From assembly GCA_001940725.1 (NCBI GenBank), contig MDVR01000017.1, positions 1 to 64,000 on the forward strand: a DNA stretch of 64,000 nt, written 5' to 3'. Position 1 is the stretch's first letter; every line of letters begins with the position of its first letter. The notes below the pieces were generated by a model, which was not told the origin of the DNA, searched no databases, and saw only the letters and a program-made list of their open reading frames with translations. Below are positions 33,155-42,655 of this stretch, one piece after another. The DNA comes from Candidatus Heimdallarchaeota archaeon LC_2. Lineage in GTDB: Archaea; Asgardarchaeota; Heimdallarchaeia; Heimdallarchaeales; Kariarchaeaceae. Made by a program: the position numbers and the translations under genes.

Positions 33155-34114
33155 ATGTCAAGTAGAGGATATCAAAAAAATGGCAAAAGGAGATCGGTTA
33201 TAGACGATCCGAATTTGGTCAAATTATCCTCAGGAGAGAGAATGTCAAATTATTCATCTCAATTAATAATGGATTTTAACATTACACCAAAGACGAGCAT
33301 TTCAGAAAAAACATTCATTAATTATGATGAAATGGAATTGAATCAACATTTAATTGATCTCTGGGCAGTATTAAGAAAAATTTTTAAGGTAGTATTTATT
33401 ACAACAGTAATAATTTTAATACTTCCAGGTTATGCTGATAATAAAATTTTACTTGACCCTTATAAACCTGCAATTCTACAGCTTTTAAATTTAATAATAG
33501 GGTATACGCTTGATTCGTTAAGTAGAGGTGGAGACGTTCAAGTTTTTATTGGTTCGCCTTTAGCTCCAATTACATTTTATTTGAATCTGGGTGCATTTGT
33601 TGCGGTTTTAATATCGCTCCCAGTTACTGTTAAAGAATTAATGTCTTTTATTCGTCCAGGATTAACTGATAAAGAATGGGAAATTATGAAGTCATTGACC
33701 AGAATTGCTGGAGGACTATTTGTTCTTGGTGCTTTTGTCGCTTATTTTATTATTATGCCTGTGACGCTTAGGATTCTTGCAATTTCGGGAGGGGTGATAG
33801 GTGAAGGTGAATTACTTCAAATGTATAGTCTTGATTCTGTTCTTAGTCTCCTTTTGTGGGGTACTTTGGGAGGTGGATTGTTATATGCAAGTCCAGTAGT
33901 ACTATTAGCTTTAATTGATTTAGAAATCATGACCCCAGATCAAATTGCAAATAGAAAGAGAGAAATTATTTTTGGTATTTTTGTTATTGCTGCATTTGTT
34001 ACACCAGATCCAACCATAGTTTCTATGTTAATATTATCATTCCCAATGATTATAATCATCGAATTTATTATTGCTATGGGGTATAAAATAGAACTTGACA
34101 AACTATTAGGTTGA
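33155..34114 (+). CDS. tatC: Twin-arginine translocase subunit TatC
   Basis: The 319-residue protein has the TatC layout: EMELNQHLIDLWAVLRKI at the first helix (compare the HLxELRxRL of the family), six membrane helices between about residues 85 and 310, and an FIRPGLTDKEW loop. The N-terminus carries an extra 60 to 70 basic residues before the usual start, absent in most TatC proteins. Internal starts are possible, but the ATG at 33155 follows a gagag sequence. The operon order tatA-tatC is normal. Confidence 0.93.
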   Translation: MSSRGYQKNGKRRSVIDDPNLVKLSSGERMSNYSSQLIMDFNITPKTSISEKTFINYDEMELNQHLIDLWAVLRKIFKVVFITTVIILILPGYADNKILLDPYKPAILQLLNLIIGYTLDSLSRGGDVQVFIGSPLAPITFYLNLGAFVAVLISLPVTVKELMSFIRPGLTDKEWEIMKSLTRIAGGLFVLGAFVAYFIIMPVTLRILAISGGVIGEGELLQMYSLDSVLSLLLWGTLGGGLLYASPVVLLALIDLEIMTPDQIANRKREIIFGIFVIAAFVTPDPTIVSMLILSFPMIIIIEFIIAMGYKIELDKLLG

Positions 34115-34119
34115 TATTT

Positions 34120-35334
34120 ATGACAGATACACGATTATTTGCTTGGTTTACAGTTTCATTGGGATTTTTAATTTTATTCCCAATAATTAGAAAAGTTCTC
34201 AATCCAAAAAATTCTACAATTTTGGATGAATTAATTAAATCATTGATCTTTACAGAATTGTCATCAATCTTTGTAGTATACTTGTATTTATCTGAATCAA
34301 TTAAATCGCCAGAATTTCTTTTCTTGTTAATTTTAATAGCATTCATATATTTTTATTCAGGATTTAATAAGACCCTGTATTCATGGAGTACTCCAAAAAG
34401 TAAAATATCAACATTCAACCATGGAATACTTAAACGAATTGGGCGTTCCTTTGGAGGTTCTAAAGTTGAAAGTACAGAATATGGCTATACATTTACCGCG
34501 GTAACACCTTATAGATTAAAATATCGAATAGATGCAGTTTCATATCAAAAAGACAATTCAAGTAATTTTATTATAACATCAGAAACACATAATTTTACAA
34601 TTATTAAAGTGATCAACTTAATAGCATTGTATTTGATGACTCAATCTCTAATTTCAAATGAAGAAGAAGTAAATTTTCCATTATTTAATATTGAAACAAA
34701 TGCAGTTTTAGTGGTTTTATTTAGCATCAGTTTGACCTTAATTATCTTGTATATTGAGATTGATATCGCCAAAAATATGGTAAATACTCTCCCAACCATA
34801 TACGCAAAATTGCTACAAAACGAAGCATTATCAAAATTACCTGGCTCGGGAACTAGTTTGGCTGATAGAAAAGATGATGTTAAAGGTAGAGCTCAAGCGA
34901 TACTAGATAGAAGAAATAGTAATGTCTTGAGGGCGAAAAAGGAAGAAGTTGAAGGGAAACTAAGTTCAGTTTTTGGTGAAAAAGAAACTGTTCCTTTAGA
35001 TAAAAAATCAATTGTAAGAATGCGATTAATGGAAACAATTAAGCGGATTCTAAATTCAACACCACCTTGGTCTAAAGTATCATTAAAAGAAATTGCCGAA
35101 CTTGGAAAAGGGAAAGAGGAAGAAGTTGAGATTATAATTGCAGGTCTCATTGATTTGAAAGAAGTTAAAGGAATTTACGATATATGGAATAAAACCTACC
35201 ATGGAACCTCGTCTTCACACTGGTTAATAACCAAAATTTTAAATGAATTGCCAGATACAGATACTTCGTTAGAAAATGTCAAGATCCATCCAGATGGTGC
35301 AGGTGAATTCTCTTTTAATAAAAAAGAAAAATAA
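34120..35334 (+). CDS. Membrane protein with C-terminal winged-helix-like domain
   Basis: The ATG at 34120 is preferred to a TTG at 34111 that would overlap the tatC stop. The 404-residue protein has six hydrophobic segments (about 5-22, 42-60, 66-84, 172-190, 205-230, among others), with a soluble PYRLKYRIDAVSYQ region between. A disordered K/E-rich linker (about 255-300) leads to a C-terminal part (about 305-370) with PPWSKVSLKEIAELGKG and the helix-turn-helix pattern of winged-helix proteins. It lies in the tat operon, six bases after tatC. The role is unknown; a membrane-bound regulator is possible. Confidence 0.6.
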   Translation: MTDTRLFAWFTVSLGFLILFPIIRKVLNPKNSTILDELIKSLIFTELSSIFVVYLYLSESIKSPEFLFLLILIAFIYFYSGFNKTLYSWSTPKSKISTFNHGILKRIGRSFGGSKVESTEYGYTFTAVTPYRLKYRIDAVSYQKDNSSNFIITSETHNFTIIKVINLIALYLMTQSLISNEEEVNFPLFNIETNAVLVVLFSISLTLIILYIEIDIAKNMVNTLPTIYAKLLQNEALSKLPGSGTSLADRKDDVKGRAQAILDRRNSNVLRAKKEEVEGKLSSVFGEKETVPLDKKSIVRMRLMETIKRILNSTPPWSKVSLKEIAELGKGKEEEVEIIIAGLIDLKEVKGIYDIWNKTYHGTSSSHWLITKILNELPDTDTSLENVKIHPDGAGEFSFNKKEK

Positions 35335-35352
35335 TCTAGAGTTGAATTATTT

Positions 35353-36975
35353 ATGAAAATTTATTGTAAGCTATTCTTTATCATTTCACTTTTATTATTT
35401 TCCTCTTCTATTCTAATATTACCTATTACTGCCTCACTAGAAACCGACATTCAAATCAGATATCCAAGTGAATACAATTTATCACAATTTTCATTTAATT
35501 CTAGCGATTTCATTGAGGATATTATTTCTGAATTAGAAAGGGAAGCTGTATATGAAAATGAAAAATTACTTGGATGGCCATTTAGATTAAATGGTCCATT
35601 TGAGAATCATGAGAGGATGTATCGAGGATATAATGTGGGGATGGCTGGTATTGGTGAATTTCTGCTTAATGCTTATAATAAAGGATATAATAAGTCCAAG
35701 CCCTTGCTTGATGATATTATTACACATTTTATAGAAAATGCAGAACTTAGTCTTGGAGGAGGTCATTATTGGGGTAGGTTTTCTAATGAAGATACTGGAG
35801 GTTGGACAGGCCTTAGATATGGGAATGCGGGCATTATTAAATTTCTATCGAATATAGACAAATCAAATTACAATACAAGCTTAACAACTCTAATTGAAAG
35901 TGGATATACATTTCTGAAATCATTACAGTTGGATGACGGATCTTGGCCAATGACTGAAAATGGATACATTACTACAGACACACAATATGGTGCTGTTGGA
36001 ATTGGAACTTCTTTCCTAGAATTATACCAGAATACAGGAAATTCTACTTATTATGATGAAGCAACCAATATTGGAAACTACTTAATTAATAATGGATACT
36101 GGGAAGAAGATCGATTTCTAATCCCCTGGACACCACAAGCCATTGAATCTGAATTTGATGGATTAATCGTTTATGGCAAAAGTGGTGGATTAGCTGGTAT
36201 AATTGACTATCTTAATAAATTATATCTATTGACACTAAATCATACTTTTCTTGATACATCAATTGGACTGGGGAAATCGATATTATATTCGGATTTAGGG
36301 GGTTATTGGCCAGATGGATCTGTTTCTTATGTTTCCAGAATTTATACTAGTAATATCGCATTAACAGGCTACGATGTCGGCTCTAGTGGCATCGCGGTTA
36401 GTTTACTTGATTTATATGATACCATGGATTCCGAACAAATATCACAAAATCAGATATTGGAGGCTAGTGCAAGAGCAGAAAAATTTGTTCTTGCTTTGTT
36501 GAACGATGACTATAGTCTTCCAGTTGGATTAGCCTATCAGATGAATAAAATAACTGGAAAAAGTTTAGGGTCAGCTGGCCTTGCACTTCACCAACTTGAA
36601 CTTTATGAGAGATATGGAACTCCTCGTCATATGGATTTAGCAATTAATATTTTTAGTCACCTACATGATTTATTTAAATCAAATACTGGATTACCTTTAG
36701 ACGAAAGTGATATTGTATACGGATATTCATTCAACTTGGAGGATGGAATAGCTGGAATAGGAAACATACTTCTGTATCTAGAGTCAGTATCTCCCAAAAA
36801 CTCGGGATATGAATATGAGGAGATTTATACAAATATGGTGCCTAATCTATCTTTACCAGAGACAACCAATGAAAATTCGAATTCCTCTAAAACAACGTTC
36901 AATCCTATTCTTTATAATTTCATAATCATTTTCACAATGATAATTATTACCGTGAAACGTCTGAAATACAAATAG
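35353..36975 (+). CDS. Secreted LanC-like toroid protein
   Basis: The 540-residue protein has a Sec-type signal peptide (about 6-27) without a twin-arginine motif and a C-terminal membrane anchor (about 515-535). Seven repeats with GxAGIG-type turns are visible: GMAGIGEFLL, YGNAGIIKFL, YGAVGIGTSFLELY, GLAGIIDYL, GSSGIAVSLLDLY, GSAGLALHQLELY and GIAGIGNILLYL. This is the (alpha/alpha)6-7 toroid of LanC and related proteins. The zinc cysteines and CHG motif of LanC enzymes are not seen, so lanthionine synthesis is unlikely; it may be a carbohydrate-active or binding toroid. It follows the tat-linked gene by 18 bp. Confidence 0.7.
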   Translation: MKIYCKLFFIISLLLFSSSILILPITASLETDIQIRYPSEYNLSQFSFNSSDFIEDIISELEREAVYENEKLLGWPFRLNGPFENHERMYRGYNVGMAGIGEFLLNAYNKGYNKSKPLLDDIITHFIENAELSLGGGHYWGRFSNEDTGGWTGLRYGNAGIIKFLSNIDKSNYNTSLTTLIESGYTFLKSLQLDDGSWPMTENGYITTDTQYGAVGIGTSFLELYQNTGNSTYYDEATNIGNYLINNGYWEEDRFLIPWTPQAIESEFDGLIVYGKSGGLAGIIDYLNKLYLLTLNHTFLDTSIGLGKSILYSDLGGYWPDGSVSYVSRIYTSNIALTGYDVGSSGIAVSLLDLYDTMDSEQISQNQILEASARAEKFVLALLNDDYSLPVGLAYQMNKITGKSLGSAGLALHQLELYERYGTPRHMDLAINIFSHLHDLFKSNTGLPLDESDIVYGYSFNLEDGIAGIGNILLYLESVSPKNSGYEYEEIYTNMVPNLSLPETTNENSNSSKTTFNPILYNFIIIFTMIIITVKRLKYK

Positions 36976-37224
36976 AACACGCCTAAATTTTCAATTCATG
37001 AGGAACATACCTCACAAACCTGTTCAGGATGTGGTTTGATCAGAAAAGCAAATCGGATAAAACGAGGTTTGTATAAGTGTAAAAGCTGTAAACTACAGAT
37101 AAATGCAGATATTAATGGAGCAATTAATATCATGAGAAAAGTAGCCCTAGATAGATTATCTAAATGGAGTAGCGGTGACATCATCTCGCCTAAACGTCTG
37201 AAATTAGTTAATTTCAGCGTTTAA
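36976..37224 (+). pseudogene. tnpB: 3' remnant of a TnpB (IS200/IS605) gene
   Basis: In frame with the preceding stop, the sequence encodes EEHTSQTCSGCG, then NRIKRGLYKCKSCK, then INADINGAINIMRK, the C-terminal zinc-ribbon and catalytic end of TnpB nucleases. The larger N-terminal part, including the RuvC core residues, is absent. The fragment ends seven bases before the insertion sequence at 37231. It marks an old IS605-type element in this place. Confidence 0.88.
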
Positions 37225-37230
37225 AAATTT

Positions 37231-38547
37231 GTACGTCAGTACTCGCGTTCCATAGTTGTTTAAATAATTAACTAGAATATACACTAAGGAAAGAAGATTC
37301 AAAAAGTGGTGAATCCTCATTAATTTGGTACAACAAATGAGAAGACACCAAATTAGAGTAAAATTTCAAACAGAAAAAGTCATCGGAAAGGCTTTAGACG
37401 ATGCAAAGTCATGGGTTAACAAATCGAGCAAATACAGCTCAGAACAAATCTACAAGACATTATTGGTTGCTGGCTTGCGCAAAACCTCTTTGGAAGATCA
37501 ATGTTTACACCTTCAGGAACGGGCAGGAGGCTACGGTAGTAGTCCTTCTGCCGACGTTGTTCTGAAGGTTCTTGACCAACAATATGGAGCAATGGATCTG
37601 GATACTCTCGAACAAACCATTGCAAAGAATTTGCAAAGGATGGCAATCATGTTACCACAGTTTGGCAAAAAACGACAATCAGTCATTATAGCTGTAGATT
37701 TGCATGATGAAGAGTATTTTGGAAAACCTTTGTATGATAGGGATGGTCGAGAAATCACTATGTATGGACAATTGCGGAATAAATCGGGTAATATTTCGGG
37801 GAATAAACGTCGGGTATTCCGTTACGCAACCGCCGCAATTGTTTCATTTGGAAAGCGACTACAGATCCCAATCACGATTGGATTCACAATCAATTACAAA
37901 GGACAGAGCCGTGATGAAGTAATCAAAAAAATTTATCAACAAATTCTTCCACTTAACCTAAATATCGAATGTATGGTTGTGGATGGGGGATTCGCCAGTA
38001 TCCGTTGTTTTAGATTCTTGCAAAATCAAGGGGTTTCGTTCGTCTCCAGGGGAAACTACTTCAAAAAGCGGATCTATCCGGTTATAGGTCAAAATTTTGA
38101 GCATACACTGAGCGGATATGCTGGAAAAATGACTGTCAATGCATTTATTGTTGAGACTAAGAGTGCGACTGGTAACCGTATCAGGTTGATGTACCTGAGT
38201 TCCGAGGTGATAACCCCGAAAGTGCTCACTGATTCCTACGGAAAACACTTCCGAATTGAAAATACCTATAGACATGCAAAAGTGGTGAAAATCAGAACTT
38301 CAACACGTAAAGTACATCTGCGATGGGTATTTTGGGGAATATCCATGTTGCTAGAGTTGCTCTGGGAGTTGATTAGATATTTGGGTAAGTCGATGGGTGT
38401 CTCAGATTACAGCTTTCGGCAAAAACTTATGATCGAATATTTCAAAGATCATCTGGTGCTCCTCGTGCCTCGGAGTATCTATCGATTTGAATAGGCGTTT
38501 GCCTAAAAGAAGGAGGTTATGCTAGAGAAACGTAACTACTGACGTAC
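37231..38547 (+). mobile_element. ISH3-like insertion sequence, complete, with 5-bp target duplication
   Basis: The element is 1317 bp. Its ends are inverted repeats beginning GTACGTCAGTA, with about 11 perfect and then imperfect matches to about 20 bp. The flanks AATTT (37226-37230) and AATTT (38548-38552) are direct repeats, the 5-bp target duplication typical of ISH3-like elements. The single gene inside is the DDE transposase. All parts look intact, so it may be active or recently inserted. Confidence 0.88.
37325..38494 (+). CDS. ISH3-family DDE transposase
   Basis: The 389-residue transposase shows D125 in IIAVDLHDEEYFG, the second D in VVDGGFAS and the E in HFRIENTYRHAK, the catalytic triad in the ISH3/IS4-like order. 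It begins at TTG 37325, with an ATG at 37337 as alternative. It lies inside the element at 37231-38547 and is not interrupted. The protein cuts and joins the element ends. No second gene is present. Confidence 0.92.
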   Translation: MVQQMRRHQIRVKFQTEKVIGKALDDAKSWVNKSSKYSSEQIYKTLLVAGLRKTSLEDQCLHLQERAGGYGSSPSADVVLKVLDQQYGAMDLDTLEQTIAKNLQRMAIMLPQFGKKRQSVIIAVDLHDEEYFGKPLYDRDGREITMYGQLRNKSGNISGNKRRVFRYATAAIVSFGKRLQIPITIGFTINYKGQSRDEVIKKIYQQILPLNLNIECMVVDGGFASIRCFRFLQNQGVSFVSRGNYFKKRIYPVIGQNFEHTLSGYAGKMTVNAFIVETKSATGNRIRLMYLSSEVITPKVLTDSYGKHFRIENTYRHAKVVKIRTSTRKVHLRWVFWGISMLLELLWELIRYLGKSMGVSDYSFRQKLMIEYFKDHLVLLVPRSIYRFE

Positions 38548-38762
38548 AATTTAGATGATGAGATAATGAAGCATATACTTTTGTAAATCAAATTTCAGAA
38601 TTAATACAATTAATTAGAGCGGTCATTTTGAATTGATCATCAAAAAACCCTTTTAAGGTTTCTAGGGTTATCTTGTTCAATTGAAATCTCATCTTTAGAT
38701 AATTTTATCATTAACTTAATATACAACATACCAATTTAACTACTAGAGGGGATTATTAAATT

Positions 38763-39251
38763 ATGGATTTAGAGACTGAAAGAATAAAAAACAGAGTAAA
38801 ATGTTTAACTAATCCGTTGACTTTTCGAATAATAGCTGAGATAATTAATAATCCAGAGATAACTTCAAAAGAATTAAAACAAAAAATAGATCTTTCAGGA
38901 TCTAGAATTTTTTATTTTATTAATTTATTAGTTGAAGCTGAAATTATTGGATGGAATAAAACTGAAAAAATATCTACTACTTTATCCAGAAGAAAATTCG
39001 AAATTCATGAAAGTTTCAAAACTGTGCTTGATAACATTGGAAATCCTAGTTTAATAGAAAGCCAAAAAGAATATTATATAATGCAGTTGTCAATGTTAAT
39101 GGCTGTAGTTGCAAATCAATTAAATGATCTAGTGGACATCCCTGACGAAGAATTTGCTAGCTATCTAAAACAAGCTGGAATTCCGTCTGTACTTACTTAT
39201 CCATTTGCTAAAGATATAATTTCATCAACTTTATTAAAAAATCATTCATAA
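38763..39251 (+). CDS. ArsR-like winged-helix regulator
   Basis: The 162-residue protein has a winged helix (about 10-80): LTNPLTFRIIAEI, ITSKELKQKIDLSGSRIFYF and the wing KISTTLSRRKFEI. A helical C-terminal half (about 90-160) may sense a ligand or dimerise. This layout is typical of archaeal ArsR-like regulators. It is followed by a convergent membrane protein. The start ATG has a modest gagggga sequence nearby. Target genes are not evident. Confidence 0.8.
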   Translation: MDLETERIKNRVKCLTNPLTFRIIAEIINNPEITSKELKQKIDLSGSRIFYFINLLVEAEIIGWNKTEKISTTLSRRKFEIHESFKTVLDNIGNPSLIESQKEYYIMQLSMLMAVVANQLNDLVDIPDEEFASYLKQAGIPSVLTYPFAKDIISSTLLKNHS

Positions 39252-39285
39252 AGTAGTATAGTAGAAAAATTTTGCTTGTTTAGAC

Positions 39286-40440
39286 TTAATTCGAATAGAA
39301 AGTTGACACTAAATTTATCGCTTGGCTTAAAATATTACTTGGAAATTCTCCGAGGAGTTCTTTCGTATTCTCATTGACCGCTATGCTTAGGTTATGAATA
39401 TCAGCTATTTGGATATCGCTGAAATGTACCCCTATATCTTCACTGCTTTTAATAGCAATATTCATGGCACTTGAACCTACATGATGAGACATTATTTCTA
39501 GTATATACAAAATTAAACGAGAATTTTTTTCTGAGAGTTTAATAGCTAGCTGCGTCTCAGAATAAAGTATAGAATTTATTGAGATTGTGTGTACTCGTTT
39601 CAAACCAATAAAAGTCACTAAAAACCCAGGTATCCAAAATAATTGCTCAACAGTTTCAATAACATCATGATTCAATCCTAATATCCCCCAACTTTCAGTT
39701 ATTAATTCCCAAAAGTGATTTAAGGTCATCAAACTTAAAAATATCAAGAAGAATGGTATAAATGATACTAATAATCTTCCAAGTTCATCTTTTGTCGAAG
39801 TTGTTTTTATTTTTAAGAGTTTAAATGCTAAATATCCCGTTAAGATGAACGCTATAAAATGTACCGACCCAGTTTTATCGAATATGGATCCGACCAATAT
39901 ATTTGAAATTACCTTGTTATGAGAAATTGTGAAAAAATAAGTGAGAATATTAATGATAGACAAAAACAAAATTACTAACAAATCATTTTTTTGAAACCCT
40001 TGTAATTCATCATCATATCGTCTTTTATCAAAGTTATTTATAGAAATGAGAAATGTAATCATTCCGGAGAAGTACATAATGTGCCACCCAAATTGAAGTG
40101 TGGTTTCATCCAACTCGTAAATATGTAAGTTGAAAAGCAAAATATATATCCTCGATGCAGCTAAAAACGTCAATCCTATCAAAATGTAAATGAATGGTCG
40201 TCCAATAATTGAAGTTCGATAATAACGAATGATTTTTAGGTTAATCAGCCATGTAATGACAAAGGAAGCCAATATGAATAATTCAACCCACATAATAATA
40301 ATTCCGCGTGTGTTTAAACCTAAGAAATTGTTGCTTGCGAACACTATACTTATTTTGGACAAAATGTTAAACAAAATCAAAATCAATAACAACTTAAATA
40401 ATTTATTAAAAAATCCAAATTTATGTCCATGCAATACCAC
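39286..40440 (-). CDS. Seven- to eight-pass membrane protein with cytosolic C-terminal domain
   Basis: The 384-residue protein has about eight membrane segments (to about residue 275) and a soluble C-terminal part (about 285-384) with LILYILEIMSHHVGSSAMNIAI, EDIGVHFSD and ELLGEFPSNILSQAINLV. The topology resembles archaeal seven-transmembrane sensor proteins, with a small regulatory domain instead of a kinase. No known domain is named with confidence. It is followed on the same strand by the HEAT-repeat gene. Confidence 0.6.
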   Translation of the reverse strand: MVLHGHKFGFFNKLFKLLLILILFNILSKISIVFASNNFLGLNTRGIIIMWVELFILASFVITWLINLKIIRYYRTSIIGRPFIYILIGLTFLAASRIYILLFNLHIYELDETTLQFGWHIMYFSGMITFLISINNFDKRRYDDELQGFQKNDLLVILFLSIINILTYFFTISHNKVISNILVGSIFDKTGSVHFIAFILTGYLAFKLLKIKTTSTKDELGRLLVSFIPFFLIFLSLMTLNHFWELITESWGILGLNHDVIETVEQLFWIPGFLVTFIGLKRVHTISINSILYSETQLAIKLSEKNSRLILYILEIMSHHVGSSAMNIAIKSSEDIGVHFSDIQIADIHNLSIAVNENTKELLGEFPSNILSQAINLVSTFYSN

Positions 40441-40533
40441 ATCAACTCCAAAATCGATTTTCAGGATTCTCTTTGTTCATACAAATTTACCTCGAAATTA
40501 AGAGGTTGAATATGTGAAACAACAATAATAATA

Positions 40534-41226
40534 TCATAATTGATCCTTGAATAAATTTATAAGACTTTGGCGATCTGAAAAGTTATTTGCCTTCGCAATA
40601 TTATCTAATGCAATCCCTGCAATTTTTTTATCAATTTCAATTCGACGTGTGATCATTATATGGATTAGCTCAGGTACAAGTACCAAGCTTCCAATTTCTC
40701 CGATTTGTTGTATTATTGTTGTTTGAACTGCGCTATGAGATTGCGATTTCATAAGATTAAGCAAGCGTTTACTTACTGATTCGTTTTTGGTCAATTTATA
40801 CTGATTTGAAGAAGCTCGAATAGAGTTAACTCGGACTACTAAGGAAGCATCGGATTCTGCCAAATCCCATAGGAGCTCGATAACTTCATTAGGCAATTGT
40901 CCAACACTATATCTTCCAAGGGCATCTGCGGCAAATCCTCTAATATTTTCATCCTTAGAATTTGTCAAATTATCTACAATATCATCTATAGCTTGTCTAG
41001 AATTCATAAGACCCAATGACAACATATAATGCCAGGAATTACGACCTAAAGGTTCTGTTCTATACAATATTAAGAGTCTTTTTTCCAGTTTTAAAAACTT
41101 TTTGTTTTTATTATATGAATCCCAATCTGTCCAAATCCTTCTTGCTGCAGCACCTCTATCTGCCTTATCCTTTGAATTGAGCATATTAGATAACTCAGGA
41201 ATGGAATAAATGGGTGTGATTGTCAT
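40534..41226 (-). CDS. HEAT-repeat protein
   Basis: The 230-residue protein is made of paired amphipathic helices typical of HEAT repeats; the block ENIRGFAADALGRYS and the block SLVVRVNSIRASS show the alternation most clearly, about five repeats in all. Such proteins bind other proteins. It lies 93 bp after the NrfD-like gene on the same strand, so it may be transcribed with the respiratory operon, though the gap is large. No catalytic residues are visible. Confidence 0.7.
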   Translation of the reverse strand: MTITPIYSIPELSNMLNSKDKADRGAAARRIWTDWDSYNKNKKFLKLEKRLLILYRTEPLGRNSWHYMLSLGLMNSRQAIDDIVDNLTNSKDENIRGFAADALGRYSVGQLPNEVIELLWDLAESDASLVVRVNSIRASSNQYKLTKNESVSKRLLNLMKSQSHSAVQTTIIQQIGEIGSLVLVPELIHIMITRRIEIDKKIAGIALDNIAKANNFSDRQSLINLFKDQL

Positions 41227-41319
41227 CTTCTATCTTAATCAAATTTATATGGTTTATGTGTTTAAAGATACCTCTAGATCTAATAGGTATAAATTTTGAA
41301 TTTAATTAACCTAATTATT

Positions 41320-42654
41320 TTATTTATTCTTTTTTAATTCTTCTTCATGTTCGACTTCCCACAAGGAGATGACTGGAACAAGTTTGCTTAAGAGAATATA
41401 TAGAAATATAAATCCTGAAATTTGAGCTGCAAAAATCCAAACCTCTACGCTATTTGGAGTATATGAATGCCATCCTTCATCAACAGTTGGTGCTGCTTGA
41501 GCAGGGACTGTTATCAAGTAACGTTTAATCCACATTCCAATGTTTATCATTATTGTTGCAATAAAAATCATTGTCATGACTACTCTATCAGACAACTGAG
41601 GATTCGATATCACAACTATTAGTATAAGAACTGGTATTAATAATCCACCAAGGATAAAGTACCAAAACAATACCGCATAATCACCATAGAATATTTGCAT
41701 AAGTAGTTCAAGTGTATTTTCTTCACCCCTGTATGCTTCTGTCAAATATTCACTAATTGTAAAATACGCATAGAATGCTGCGAATGTTACTAATAATTTA
41801 GATAAATTAACAAAGTGTTCTCTTTTTAGATAAACTTGTAAATTATAGAATGTTGTAAATAGTACCATCGCAGTTAACAATGCTGCTAATCCAGAGAAAA
41901 TAGCTCCTACAACAAAATAAGGTCCAAAGATAGTTGAACTCCAGCCCGTCCTAAACATCATAGACATAATCCAAGATACAACTGTATGAACTGATACTGC
42001 AACTGGAATAATAATGAAACTCATTTTCTTAATATTCTTTTCCAAGAGCTCGTATTGTTCTTCAGTACCTTCCCAACCTATGGCTAAAATTCGGTAAAAG
42101 AATTTTCGTATTCTATATTCATCTGACAAATTATCTCTATAATACGCAAAATCAGGAATTAATGGCAAATAGAGGAAAATTGCACTTCCAATAAGATAGA
42201 ATGTAATGGAAATGAAATCCCATACTAATGGACTGTCAATATTCCCATATCTAACAACATTTATGACCCTATCTAGGTGCCCCATATCAATAAAAACTGA
42301 AGCTGCACCAAAAATCAATGCTAAAACAGTAATTTCTTCTGCTAAACGAGTTATTGGGGTTCTCCAATCTGCACCAGTTACTCTTAAAATTGCTGAAATC
42401 AAAGTTCCCGCATGGCTTACTCCAATGAAGAATACAAAGTTGGATATATATAAACCCCAAAAGATTTTAGTTGTTAAACCAGTTACTCCTAAACCCTCTG
42501 TATATTGCCTTTTGTACTCCCAAGCACCTTTTGCAATAATAAGTAAAAGAACTACCATTACAATCTTGGTTTTTCTTCCAGTTTCTAACATAGATTTTTC
42601 TACAATCTGTCTACCAGTTAATGGTATTGTTGGATCTACGCTTGCTACAACCAT
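41320..42654 (-). CDS. NrfD/PsrC-like membrane quinone subunit
   Basis: The 444-residue protein has about ten membrane helices, the layout of NrfD/PsrC/DmsC-like subunits. Its N-terminal ITLISAILRVTGADWRTPITR region and the GTEEQYELLEK loop match family features. It would pass electrons between the iron-sulfur subunit (encoded directly upstream) and menaquinone or another quinone in the membrane. The gene starts one base after the stop of the iron-sulfur gene. No heme ligands are clear. Confidence 0.85.
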   Translation of the reverse strand: MVVASVDPTIPLTGRQIVEKSMLETGRKTKIVMVVLLLIIAKGAWEYKRQYTEGLGVTGLTTKIFWGLYISNFVFFIGVSHAGTLISAILRVTGADWRTPITRLAEEITVLALIFGAASVFIDMGHLDRVINVVRYGNIDSPLVWDFISITFYLIGSAIFLYLPLIPDFAYYRDNLSDEYRIRKFFYRILAIGWEGTEEQYELLEKNIKKMSFIIIPVAVSVHTVVSWIMSMMFRTGWSSTIFGPYFVVGAIFSGLAALLTAMVLFTTFYNLQVYLKREHFVNLSKLLVTFAAFYAYFTISEYLTEAYRGEENTLELLMQIFYGDYAVLFWYFILGGLLIPVLILIVVISNPQLSDRVVMTMIFIATIMINIGMWIKRYLITVPAQAAPTVDEGWHSYTPNSVEVWIFAAQISGFIFLYILLSKLVPVISLWEVEHEEELKKNK

Positions 42655-42655
42655 A

